DNA from: Sandaracinus amylolyticus
GTDB lineage: Bacteria; Myxococcota_A; Polyangia; Polyangiales; Sandaracinaceae
Reading direction: 5' to 3'
Assembly: GCF_000737325.1 (NCBI RefSeq)
Contig: NZ_CP011125.1
Coordinates: 7,750,001-7,814,000 of the forward strand
Length of the DNA: 64,000 nucleotides
Shown here: positions 16,469-25,600 of the stretch, one piece after another
How the letters are laid out: each line of letters opens with the position of its first letter
Numbering within the stretch: the stretch's first letter is position 1
Notes under the pieces: generated by a model
Databases searched by the model: none
The model's input: the letters and a program-made list of their open reading frames with translations, nothing else
Told to the model about the DNA's origin: nothing
Made by a program: the position numbers and the translations under genes

Positions 16469-17812
16469 ATGCAGTCCTTCACTTCGATCACGCTCATCAC
16501 GCTCGTCGTCGCGCTCGCCGTCGGTTGCGGCGACGACGACGGCCCCATCCTGCCCGACGCGGGGTCCTTCGACGCCGGCGCGGACGCTGGCACACCGCCA
16601 GTCGACGCGGGCGAGGCCGATGCGGGGCCGCCGAGCCCGATCGAGATGGCGCGCGACGACGCGCGCGTGCAGGTCGCCGAAGCAGGCGAGGCGTTCGGGA
16701 TGCTGCCCGCGGCGACGCGCGAGAGCGCGGAGCTGCTCGCGGTCGATCTCACGTTCGTGCGGCTCGACGCGGTGATCGGCGAGAAGACGACGAGCCTGAT
16801 CGATCTCGTCGGCGTGATCGGCGAGAAGCGGCTCATCCGACCGGCGTCGCTGCCGGTGAACGCGATCCCCGCGATCGTGGTGGCGCGACAGCTCGCGCGC
16901 GTGGTGCGCGACATCGACTTCCAGCTCGAGAACGCGGCGTGGGCTGCGTCGACCGAGCCGCTGCGCATGGCGCTTCGGATGCGGCTGGTCGAGGCGCGAG
17001 AGTCCCTCGCGACGCTGCGTGATCTCGTGTGGGATCGATATCGCGAGATCGTCGACTCGGTGCCGATCACCGAGTACCCGGAGGACACCGGGTACGACGA
17101 CGCGATGGTCGTGATGGTGCCGCCGGGCGGCGTCGACATGCACGCGATCGTCGAGGGTCGCGATGCCGCGATGCCCGAGGCGAACATCTCGGTGGACTGC
17201 GGGCGCGCGGTGTTCGTCACGGTGTACGACGAGGAGCGCGCTGGCGCGGAGATCGTCGCGCCCGAGATGGTCATGCTCGGCGGCATCTCGGTGCCGCTGC
17301 CCGCGGAGACGCCGAGCTCGATCCGGATCGCCGTCGAGGACACCGTGAGCGACGGCACCTGGACGCAGTGCACGTTCCAGGTGTTCGGGCACCGACACTG
17401 GCGCGGCGAGGCGATCGAGCTCGACGCGAGCGAGAACACGACGCTCGACACGCTCACGACCGATTGGCAGACGCACAGCGCGATGCTGCAGGGCGCGCTC
17501 GAGGCGATCATCGCGTCGGGCGGCGCGGGCGAGCGCGAGGCCGCGACGGCGGTGCGCGCGTTCATCGCGGAGATGAACGGCGAGACCTCGACGTGGCGCG
17601 GGCCGATCCGCGCGCTGCACGAGGACGACTACGAGATCCACGATCTCGTCTTCACGCGGGTGATCGACGTGGTCGGACAGCACCTCGAGACGAGCCCCGC
17701 GCTGACGTCGTCGGGTGTGTTCGAGACGGTGCGCACGGAGCTCGCGGGGCTGCGGATGACCGAGGACGCGGCGCGCGAGACGCTCGCGCCGACGCACATG
17801 GGCGCGCTGTGA
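16469..17812 (+). CDS. Lipoprotein A of a tandem paralogous pair (unrecognised family)
   Basis: A 447-residue lipoprotein: signal peptide to ALAVGCGDDD, then an Asp-Ala-Gly-rich linker, then a globular domain. The domain contains RLDAVIGEK followed about 13 residues later by GVIGEK. It also has a block with two Cys (SVDCGRAVFVTVYDEE and TQCTFQVFGHRHWRGE) and ends in DPTHM-like APTHMGAL. I know no family for it. The ATG at 16469 is chosen because TACCAT ends 7 bases before it; an ATG 9 bases upstream (16460) is the alternative. The second paralog begins at its stop codon (TGATG). It is divergent from the halogenase-like gene. Being on the cell surface or in the periplasm is inferred from the lipobox. 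Confidence 0.78.
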   Translation: MQSFTSITLITLVVALAVGCGDDDGPILPDAGSFDAGADAGTPPVDAGEADAGPPSPIEMARDDARVQVAEAGEAFGMLPAATRESAELLAVDLTFVRLDAVIGEKTTSLIDLVGVIGEKRLIRPASLPVNAIPAIVVARQLARVVRDIDFQLENAAWAASTEPLRMALRMRLVEARESLATLRDLVWDRYREIVDSVPITEYPEDTGYDDAMVVMVPPGGVDMHAIVEGRDAAMPEANISVDCGRAVFVTVYDEERAGAEIVAPEMVMLGGISVPLPAETPSSIRIAVEDTVSDGTWTQCTFQVFGHRHWRGEAIELDASENTTLDTLTTDWQTHSAMLQGALEAIIASGGAGEREAATAVRAFIAEMNGETSTWRGPIRALHEDDYEIHDLVFTRVIDVVGQHLETSPALTSSGVFETVRTELAGLRMTEDAARETLAPTHMGAL

Positions 17813-19128
17813 TGCGACGTACGATCGTGATCGCGGCGCTGCTCGCCGGATGCGGCGGCGGTGGAGACGGCGGCGACGTCGACGCGGGCGTGGACGCGGC
17901 GATCGAGATCGACGCGACCGTGCCGAGCGACGCGGGCAGCGACGCCGGTGTCGACGCGTTCGTCGAGCCGCCGGGGCCGATCACGATGTCGCGCGAGGCG
18001 GCGCGGTCGAGCCTCGTGGTGGTGCAGGACGTCGTCGCCGACATCCCCGAGGCGATGCGCACCGACATCGATCTGGTGCGCATCGACGTGCTCTCGGTGC
18101 GGCTCGACGCGGTGATCGGCGAGAAGAGCGTGATCGAGATCGCGGGTGTGATCGGCGAGAAGTCGGTGGGCACGCGCTCGCTCGGCGCGGCGGCGATCCC
18201 CGCGCTCGTGGTGGTGCGACAGCTCGAGCGCGCGATCATCGACGTGGGCGAGCTCGCGCTCGAGGGCTTCCCCGACGACGCGGCGCTGACGGCCGCGCTG
18301 AGCCAGCTGCGCGACGATCTCGCGGTGCTGCTGACGCACGTGCGCGAGCGCTACGGCGCGCTCGTCGACGCGACCGCCGACGTGCGGCTGCGGGTCGACA
18401 CCGAGTACGTCGCGGCGCGACGGTTGAGCCTCGTGGCGCCTGCGGGCGCGCGGGTGTCGGTGATCGTCGAGGGCGAGAGCGAGGCGGTGCCTCAGGCGAC
18501 TCTGACGGTCGGATGCACCGCCGGCGCGCCTGCGTACCGCGTGTTCGACGAAGAGCGCGGCGGGATGATCGCCGACATGGTCGGCACCGGGACGAGCGTG
18601 CGCGGGACGTTCGCGGTGCCTGCGGGGCGTGCGAGCTCGCTGCGCATCGAGGTGAACGACACGCTCGGCGTGACTCCTTCGCCGACGTGCACGGTGCAGG
18701 TCTCGGGCACGCGCGACTGGCGCGGCACGACGATCGAGACCGACGCGGTCGAGCTCGACGATCTGATGCTCGCGACCGCGACGTTCGAGACGCAGCTGGA
18801 GAGCGTGGTGGACACGATGGCGCGCCTCGATGGCGAGGTGTCGCCCGCCGCGCAGTCGGCGTTCGATCTGGTGCGCGAGTACCTCGAGGAGATGGTCGCG
18901 GAGAGCGCAGCGTGGCGCGTGCTGCCGGTGGGCTTCGAGGAAGAAGAGTGGGACGTGATGAGCCTGGTGCTGGGCTCGGTGCTCTCGTCGATCGGGATCG
19001 TGCTCGAAGGAAGGCTCGGATCACGCGCGGAAGAGCTCACGCCGATCGTGACGGACCTGATGGAGATGCGCGGCGCGAACGACGACGCGCGGGTGATCCT
19101 CGACCCGACGCACATGACGACGTCCTGA
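17812..19128 (+). CDS. Lipoprotein B, paralog of the preceding gene
   Basis: A 438-residue lipoprotein with the same architecture as its neighbour: a short signal peptide with lipobox (LLAGC), a Gly/Asp/Ala linker, then the shared domain with RLDAVIGEKSVIEIAGVIGEK, PAIPALVVVRQLERAI-like spacing, a two-Cys block (TVGCTAGAPAYRVFDEER and SPTCTVQVSGTRDWRG) and the ending ILDPTHMTTS. The ATG overlaps the upstream stop by one base, so both are probably made together and may form a complex. The 3' 700 bp has a close but frame-disrupted copy at 20514-21218. The function is unknown; the conserved Cys pair hints at a disulfide outside the cytoplasm. Confidence 0.78.
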   Translation: MRRTIVIAALLAGCGGGGDGGDVDAGVDAAIEIDATVPSDAGSDAGVDAFVEPPGPITMSREAARSSLVVVQDVVADIPEAMRTDIDLVRIDVLSVRLDAVIGEKSVIEIAGVIGEKSVGTRSLGAAAIPALVVVRQLERAIIDVGELALEGFPDDAALTAALSQLRDDLAVLLTHVRERYGALVDATADVRLRVDTEYVAARRLSLVAPAGARVSVIVEGESEAVPQATLTVGCTAGAPAYRVFDEERGGMIADMVGTGTSVRGTFAVPAGRASSLRIEVNDTLGVTPSPTCTVQVSGTRDWRGTTIETDAVELDDLMLATATFETQLESVVDTMARLDGEVSPAAQSAFDLVREYLEEMVAESAAWRVLPVGFEEEEWDVMSLVLGSVLSSIGIVLEGRLGSRAEELTPIVTDLMEMRGANDDARVILDPTHMTTS

Positions 19129-19141
19129 GGGCAGCCTGCGT

Positions 19142-20436
19142 ATGGCATCCAAGAAGCGCACCGACGTGGAGCCGCAGGATCTCGGCTCGGCGATACGCGA
19201 CACGAAGAGCGAAGCGTGGCGAGCGCTCGTCGCGCGCACGACGGCCGCGGAGCTCGACGCCGCGCTCGCGGGCGTGAGCTGGTCGCAGCCGCGCGCGAAC
19301 GATCCAGGATCGTTCACGCCGAACGCGCTGTTCTCCGGACGCGGCAAGGCGAAGAACGCGCTGATGCATCGGCTGGTCGCGGTCGCCGCGGCGGCACGCG
19401 GGCCGAATGCCGAGGCGCTCCGCGCATCCGTCGGGAGCCTCGCGCTCGAAGGGGACGCGAGCGCCCCGCTCGATCTCGAGCCGCTCGCCGCGTTCCCGAG
19501 CCTGCGGTGCTGCGCGTGAAGCACGCCGCCGCCCTGCACGGCGTCGATGCCGTGCGGAGCGTTCCGCGCCTCGAGCTCGAGGGGATCGGAGACCTCGACC
19601 TCGCAGCGCTGGGCGACGCGCGGCGCGACACGCTGACGATCGCTCGCTCGCGCATTCGAGGAGACGCGCCGCCGCGCGCGACCGCGCTCCGCCTCGTCGG
19701 GTTCGACGGTCCGGTCACCGCCGACGCCGAGACGCTCGAGATCATGCCGGCCAGCGAGGAGTGCTCGCTCGGTCCGATCGGCGGCACCGCCACGGAGCTC
19801 CGCGTCTACAACTCGAACGCGGTGCACACGATCGAGCTCGGAGGGATGCCGGAGCTCCGCTCGCTCGGCCTGAGCTGCCTGCCTGGGCTCCGCGCGCTCC
19901 ACGGTGCGAGCGCGTGCCCGCGCCTGAAGAGCGCGTCGCTGTACCTCGTCGGGCTCATCGAGATCCCGGCGCTTCCCGACACGCTCGAGGAGCTCTCCGT
20001 CGACAGCGACCTCGAGCAGGCATCTGCGCTCGCGGGGCTCGTGCGCCTTCGCAACCTGAAGGTCACTGCCTCGAGCCCGGTGCGCGGGCTTGCCGATGCG
20101 ATCGTGGCGATGCGCGAGCTCGAGCACCTCGCGCTGGGGCGCGTTCCGTTCGCCGAGGTGCTCCCCGTGCTCTCGCGCTTGCCTGCCCTGCGGTCGCTCG
20201 CGCTGTGCGGCTACTCGCTCGAGCGTGTGCCCGATCTCGACGTGCTCGCGCCGGCGATCGAGGTCCTCTCGCTCGAGGACTGCCGCGGCGGGTTCCTCGA
20301 GCACGACGCGCTCGCGCGCATGCCCGCCCTGCGCGAGCTGCGCCTCGCAGGCTCGACGCTCGAGACGTTCAAGAGCCAGCTCGACCCGGCGCTGCGGAAG
20401 CGCGGCGTCGAGGTGCGCTTCGACCGCGCGCTCTGA
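19142..20436 (+). pseudogene. Leucine-rich protein gene interrupted by a one-base frameshift
   Basis: Two overlapping frames together give one leucine-rich protein of about 430 residues. The first frame (from ATG 19142) ends FPSLRCC-A-stop at 19519. The second continues from about 19508 with LRVKHAAALHGVD and runs to 20436. Restoring one G at the GG of 19506-19507 gives LRVLRVKHAAALHG, which joins the two smoothly. The second part has leucine-rich repeats (MPELRSLGLSCLPGLRALHG, LPALRSLALCGYSLERVPDL). No signal peptide is seen. It sits between lipoprotein B and that gene's broken copy, so it may have arrived with or between a duplication. The loss could be real or a sequencing error. Leucine-rich proteins bind partners; none is evident. 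Confidence 0.65.
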
Positions 20437-20513
20437 CTGGCCCGTCGGCGGTTCGTGCGGGACCGCCGCTCGTCGTGCCGCCTCGAGCTCGACGTCCTCG
20501 CCCTGCGCCTCGT

Positions 20514-21218
20514 CGGCTGAAGCTCGTCGCGCCGGCCGGCGCTCGAGTCTCGGTGATCATCGACGGCGAGGGCGATGCGATGCCCGAAGCGACGCTGCAG
20601 GTGAGCTGCGATGCGGGCGCGCCTGCGTACCGCGTGTTCGACGAAGAACGGCGGGATGATTGCCGACATGGTCGGCACCGGGACGAGCGTGCGCGGGATG
20701 TTCGCGGTGCCGGCGGGGCGTGCGAGATCGCTGCGCATCGAGGTAAACGACACGCTCGGCGTGACTCCGTCGCCGACGTGCACGGTGCAGCTGTCGGGGA
20801 CGCGCGACTGGCGCGGCACTACGACCGAGACCGACGCGTCGAGCTCGACGATCTGATGCTCGCGGCCGCGACGTTCGAGACGCAGCTGCAGAGCGTGGTG
20901 GACACGATCGCGCGCCTCGATGGCGAGGTGTCGCCCGCCGCGCAGTCGGCGTTCGATCTGGTGCGCGAGTACCTCGAGGAGATGGTCGCGGAGGGCGCAG
21001 CGTGGCGCGTGCTGCCGGTGGGCTTCGAGGAAGAAGAGTGGGACGTGATGAGCCTGGTGCTGGGCTCGGTGCTCTCGTCGATCGGGATCGTGCTCGAAGC
21101 GAGGCTCGGATCGCGCGCGGAAGAGCTCACGCCGATCGTGACGGACCTGATGGAGATGCGCGGCGCGAACGATGACGCGCGGGTGATCCTCGACCCGACG
21201 CACATGACGACGTCCTGA
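20514..21218 (+). pseudogene. Truncated, frame-disrupted copy of the 3' half of lipoprotein B
   Basis: This segment aligns to 18421-19128, offset about 2,090 bp. The last 290 bases differ by only a handful of substitutions and end at the same stop (DPTHMTTS). Near 20649 the copy lacks two bases (after FDEE), and near 20836 it lacks one more before VELDDLML. The stretch between is out of frame, although the long frame stays open. There is no start codon, signal peptide or lipobox; the copy begins in mid-domain. It is best read as the remnant of a tandem duplication, with the leucine-rich gene now lying between donor and copy. The unequal divergence along its length suggests recent gene conversion at the 3' end. 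Confidence 0.8.
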
Positions 21219-21746
21219 GCGATCGAGTCGGACGCCGCAAAGACATGCCGATTTGAGCGGGTCCGACCTCATTTCAGATGCGACCACGAAGAGAGTCATT
21301 CGAGAGCGAGGCGGGCGCCGCCCTCGAGCACGCGTGCATCCGTCGAAGCCGACCATCGGAGTTCGCGCGATGCGACCGAACGAGTCGTGGCGCGTCGATA
21401 TGACGATTCAGCTCCCCAAACGACGCCTATTACGAACAGTCTCCGTCGGCCAGAGCACCCCAGGGAACCGGAGTTCGTGGGTTAACACGAGCGGCACCGG
21501 GCCGCACTCGAACGCTGGGGGGACGCGCCCATGGTTCCGGGCGCGTTTCGCCCGCATTCAGAGCTCGCGCGCAATTGCAACGCTAGACGACGGGGAGGTC
21601 CTGATCCGAACACCGCGTTGACGATCCTGGCGTTTCCAGCAGGTCAGCTATGCGGCTTGGCAGCGTGCCTCAGTCTAGCTGGCCTATCGTGAAGCGATAC
21701 GCCTACGATCGTGTCGTTTTCACTCAGCGCCATTTTCACCTGCTCG
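21219..21746. other. Gene-poor stretch between the duplication remnant and the immunity gene
   Basis: About 530 bp of visibly lower GC than the neighbouring genes, with short A/T-rich words such as TTTGAGCG, CCTATTACGAAC and GTCGTTTTCACTC. Short open frames exist on both strands but none has protein-like composition, a good start site or a recognisable motif. I find no terminal inverted repeats or transposase motif. Its base composition and place beside a toxin gene fit decayed imported DNA. Confidence 0.5.
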
Positions 21747-22346
21747 TCAATACAACAACCCGAGCAACTGCCGTCGCCACCAATCCCATGCGGGTCCGCC
21801 CATCACGGGGTCGACCTCGGCAATCGCGATTCGCAGGGTCGGCTCATCCAGGAGAGCTTGGCTGTGTAGGAACCTCCTGAGGTCTGTCATGAGACGCAGC
21901 TCTACCTGTAGAAGCGACTCCATTGACGAGGCAAGGGGCCCTTCGAGGTTTTCACGGCCGTCAGCGCCATCCGGTTGAAACCAAACGCCCCCTTCACCAC
22001 GGATATCGACGACGTAGCAACCACCATCACCGATATCGAATCCAAGGAGCCACAGGCCGTCGCGAAGGTACGCAGCTGCGCCGTCATGCAGTTGCGCGGA
22101 ACGAGGGCCAGCAAACCTGGTGAGAGCGAGTCGCATCTCGGACCACGCATATCGGCTGTAGATCTCGGAGACGATCGCCTTCCAGTTCGCATCCGGAAAG
22201 GCCCTGCGCAATGCCAGCACCCATCCACTGAACTCATCAGAGCCTACGACCGAATAGCTCGAGTCACGTCCCGTGTCTCCATCTTCAGCCGAGAACCAGC
22301 CGCGATATGCGCTAACGAGCGCGTCCATGTTCATTGTGGTACTCAC
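21747..22346 (-). CDS. Probable SUKH/SMI1-KNR4-like immunity protein
   Basis: A 199-residue soluble protein. The middle part (WLLGFDIGDGGCYVVDIRGE followed by GGVWFQPDGADG, then SMESLLQVELRLMTDL) has the shape of SMI1/KNR4 (SUKH) proteins, which neutralise nuclease toxins in polymorphic toxin systems. The GTG start at 22346 overlaps the stop of the upstream toxin-like frame by 4 bp (GTGA), so the two are coupled; an ATG at 22334 is the alternative start. Its base composition is less GC-rich than the housekeeping genes here. The family call rests on pattern memory and is moderate. The context, directly after a SpvB/Rhs protein on the same strand, supports the immunity role. Confidence 0.6.
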   Translation of the reverse strand: MSTTMNMDALVSAYRGWFSAEDGDTGRDSSYSVVGSDEFSGWVLALRRAFPDANWKAIVSEIYSRYAWSEMRLALTRFAGPRSAQLHDGAAAYLRDGLWLLGFDIGDGGCYVVDIRGEGGVWFQPDGADGRENLEGPLASSMESLLQVELRLMTDLRRFLHSQALLDEPTLRIAIAEVDPVMGGPAWDWWRRQLLGLLY

Positions 22347-22690
22347 CTATGGTGCATTTGATCGCCGGAGCCCCGCGGCGGCCTGTGCGCGCCCCTCGGT
22401 ATCGGAACGGCCCAGCGGCCACCATCGACGTGGTGGTGCTCGAGCACAGCTTCCGCGCCCGTGAACCCTGCGTGTTCGGGGAAATAACGTACCCACGTTT
22501 CGTCGACACGTGGAGCCGCAGGCGCCTGCCGCGCCCCCGTCGTTGGATTCATCCCCTGTATCAGGCTGAGATTCGTCTCGCTGAGCGTCTCGGGATGCAT
22601 GCGCGCCCACTCTTGCCAGAACTCGACACTGCTCCTCGGGAAGCCACCGGAGACCGATCGGGTCCCAGTCGGGATCGCGCGGCAGCGTCA
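22343..22690 (-). pseudogene. C-terminal nuclease-like toxin tip, split from the Rhs protein by an in-frame TGA/frame disruption
   Basis: After the TGA at 22690-22688 the same frame stays open for 114 codons. It encodes VEFWQEWARMHPETLSETNL, then VDETWVRYFPEHAGF and finally EHHHVDGGRWAVPIPRGAH near the end. The three adjacent His and the AVPIP-H pattern resemble HNH/EndoVII toxins of the HHH type. Between 22721 and about 22650, however, the shifted frame carries the better Rhs sequence (TFDHASRPISMTLPRDPDW). Two opposite one-base indels therefore separate core and tip. If both were repaired, one protein of about 1,925 residues would run from 28120 to 22343. As given, the tip is not translated with the Rhs core, unless there is recoding or a separate start (ATG 22600). 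Confidence 0.6.
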
Positions 22691-25600
22691 TCGAGATCGG
22701 TCGCGAGGCGTGATCGAAGGTCGCCGGCGCACGTACGTGTGCGCGGGATGCGCGTCGTACGCGATGGTACCCGTGCTCGGCGCCTCGATTCGGCGCGGTA
22801 CGTCGTTCGGAGCCGGTTCCTCATCGGGGTGGGGAAGCGGTGCTGCGAGCAGCTCAGGCGCGTTCGAGATGAACGCCATCTGGCGCGCCGACCAGACCGC
22901 GTTACCGCGTCGGTCGTACGCGATGACGGAACGCTGGCCGCGATCCTCGACGCCCGTCGGCATGCCAGCAGCACGTGCGTCAACCGCCGCGAGGACCTCG
23001 GGGTACTCGGGATGACCGAGATCGCCGCTGCGCACGTCATCACTCCAGTCGAGACCGGAGTAGTCGTCGTAGTAATAGCGGACGTCGACGAGGACCGGCG
23101 GCGTATTCTCGTCCAGCCCCGTCGCGCCCGCCGCGAGCAGGGCGATCGGTTGCTCGCCGCGCATCGGCGATGATTCGGTGCAGCTCACGTACTGCTCGCC
23201 GACGAGCCGCCCGCCGAGATCGTAGAAGAAGTTCTGGCCGCATCCGCGCGGATCGCGCACTGCCGCGAGATCGCCGACGCGGTTGAACAGATAGCGCCAG
23301 CTCCGATTCGCGGCCGTTCGCGTCGATCTCCGCGAGTCGGTGTCGGGATCCGCGCTGGTCCAGCGGCGACCGATGGAGTCGTAGGTGAACGTACGGGCAA
23401 CTGTCGTCGCATCGCGGGCGGGGACACTCGCCGGGCGCGTGATCGAGGCGGTGCGCTGCGTGCGCGCGAGCGCGAGCACGGCGCCGTCCTGGCGGTACCA
23501 CGTCCAGAGTCGATATTGCTCGTCAGCGCCGGTGTCGGGGTCTCGATTGCGCAGGATCTGATCGATCACGCGGCCGTGGCCGTCGACGCGCGCCGTGGTG
23601 CACGTGCGGTAGTGCGGAGACGAGTGGTCGTTGTCGAGCGGGTCGCAGACGTCGGTCGAGAGCGCGTGATGGCTCGTCCAGACAGTCGAGCCGTCTTCCG
23701 CGATCACGCCGCGCGCGCGACCGAACGCGTCGTATCGAGTGACGGCGTACGGAATGTCCGCGGGCAGCGCGACGACGGCCGCAAAGTCATTCTCGGATCC
23801 GTCGTAGAAGTCCGACTGGTAAGTCCGGCGGACCGAGCCCTTCTGGTCGAAGGTCGTGATCCCGCTGCGCACCCACGCGTGGGTCTCGTCGCCGGTCGCG
23901 AGCGCGGCGCGCGGGCGGCCGAGACCGTCGACGTAGCCGATGCCTTCGATGGGATTCGCGGGCGAGCAGTCCGCCGCGTTCCGCAGGACCGTGGTGGTGC
24001 GAACACGCGAGAGTGGCGCGTTCTCGGGATCGCTCGTGAGCTCGTAGCGGATCAGTGTGGTCGGAAGGCCGTCGGGGCAGCCTGCGACGGCCGGCGGGAT
24101 CGCGGCGACGGGACGGCCGAAGCCGTCGTAGCGCATCGCCGAGATCTCGTGGTTCGGCGCTTCCGCGCTGAGCAGGAGCGCCAGGCCGCGATCCCACACG
24201 CCGGCGGTCTCGAGGTACGCATCCGGCGCGCGCCCGACCCAGGCTCGTTCGACGAGTGCGAGCTGAGCGAATCGTGCGTCGCGGGTGACGGTTCCGAACC
24301 GAAGACACTGAGCCGGCGGCGCGGTGGCGGCGACGCCGCCGAGATCGCCACCTGCGCACTGCGCGATCGGCTGTCCCCAGGCGTCGTATGCCACCGATGC
24401 GCTGACGTTCCGGCGCGCATCGGCGATGTCGTATCCGAGCGCGCCGCCTTCATCGGACGACTCGCCGCCGAACTCGAGCGTCGGCACGCCGGTAACGGTG
24501 GTGACGGTGTGCTGAGGGTCGCCTGCCGCAGTGAAGTCGTCGACATCGATGGTGGTCTCACCGAGTCGGAGCCCGGAGGGACCATCGACCCAGCTGCGGC
24601 GAGTCCGCCATGTCCAGGTCCCCAGCCGAACGACCTCGGCGTGCGAGACGATCGGTGAATCGACGGCGGACAGACCTCCATCGACTTCGACCGCACCGTG
24701 CGCGGTCTGCTCCAGGACGTGACCGAGGTTGTCGACACGGTCATAGGTCGTCCGGATCCGTGCCCAGCGCGCACCGCGAATCGGCACCTCACGTGTCCGG
24801 CTGGATGTGACGTCGCCGTCGGTGCCTGACTCGCGGTACTCGACGTCGGTGAGCGTGACTCGTGCGTCCGTCAACGGAGTGAACGGAGTCGTGTCGTATC
24901 GAATCTCGTTCGCCTCGACGACATACGCGTAGTCGATCGGCCGACCATCGAGCCCATCGGCGAGGTGACGCACTGCGAGGGTGGCGTGCGCGGACGCGAG
25001 ATACCGCCCTTCGTCATCGAGCGTCTCGGTGAGGCACTCGCGGCCTTTGAGCGCCTCGTCGGGGTTGTGCTCGAGACGCTCTGCTGCGATCGCTTGCGAA
25101 CGACGGCCCTGCTGGAACCAGGTGCGCGTGATCGTCGTCGGGTTGTTCCAGTCGCCGATGGCCCAGGAGTCCGTGACGCCGAAGCCGCGGAACTCCTGCT
25201 CGATGCCTTCGTAGTAGGCATCGTGGTAGTGCAGGCGCTGCGTCGCGCGCTGCGGGTCGAGACCGTAGACGTCCATCCGGTCCGTCGTGGTGATCGAGCG
25301 GACGACCGTGGAGATCACGGGCGACCCACCGGAGCGATGCGTCAGCAGGCGCTCACCAGGGTCACCGGGCTGGTTCCACGTGAAGCAGTTGCGCGTGTCG
25401 CCGGTCGCGCACGCCTGGAGGTCGCGCAGGTAGTCGACTGCGCTCGTCTCGTACTGCAGCTCGGTGCGTGCGCCGAGGCCGTTCTCGACGCCGACCAGAA
25501 GCCGCGGCCGGAGCCCACCGACGAGATCGATGTATCTCCACCCGTGCGCCGTGCCGTAGACGACATCGACGGTGCCCGACCCGTCGATGTCGACCAGGCG

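Noticed and set aside
21253-21621. A 122-residue plus-strand gene in the gap before the immunity gene
   Set aside because: No ribosome site, no motif and composition unlike real genes; an equally long frame exists on the other strand.
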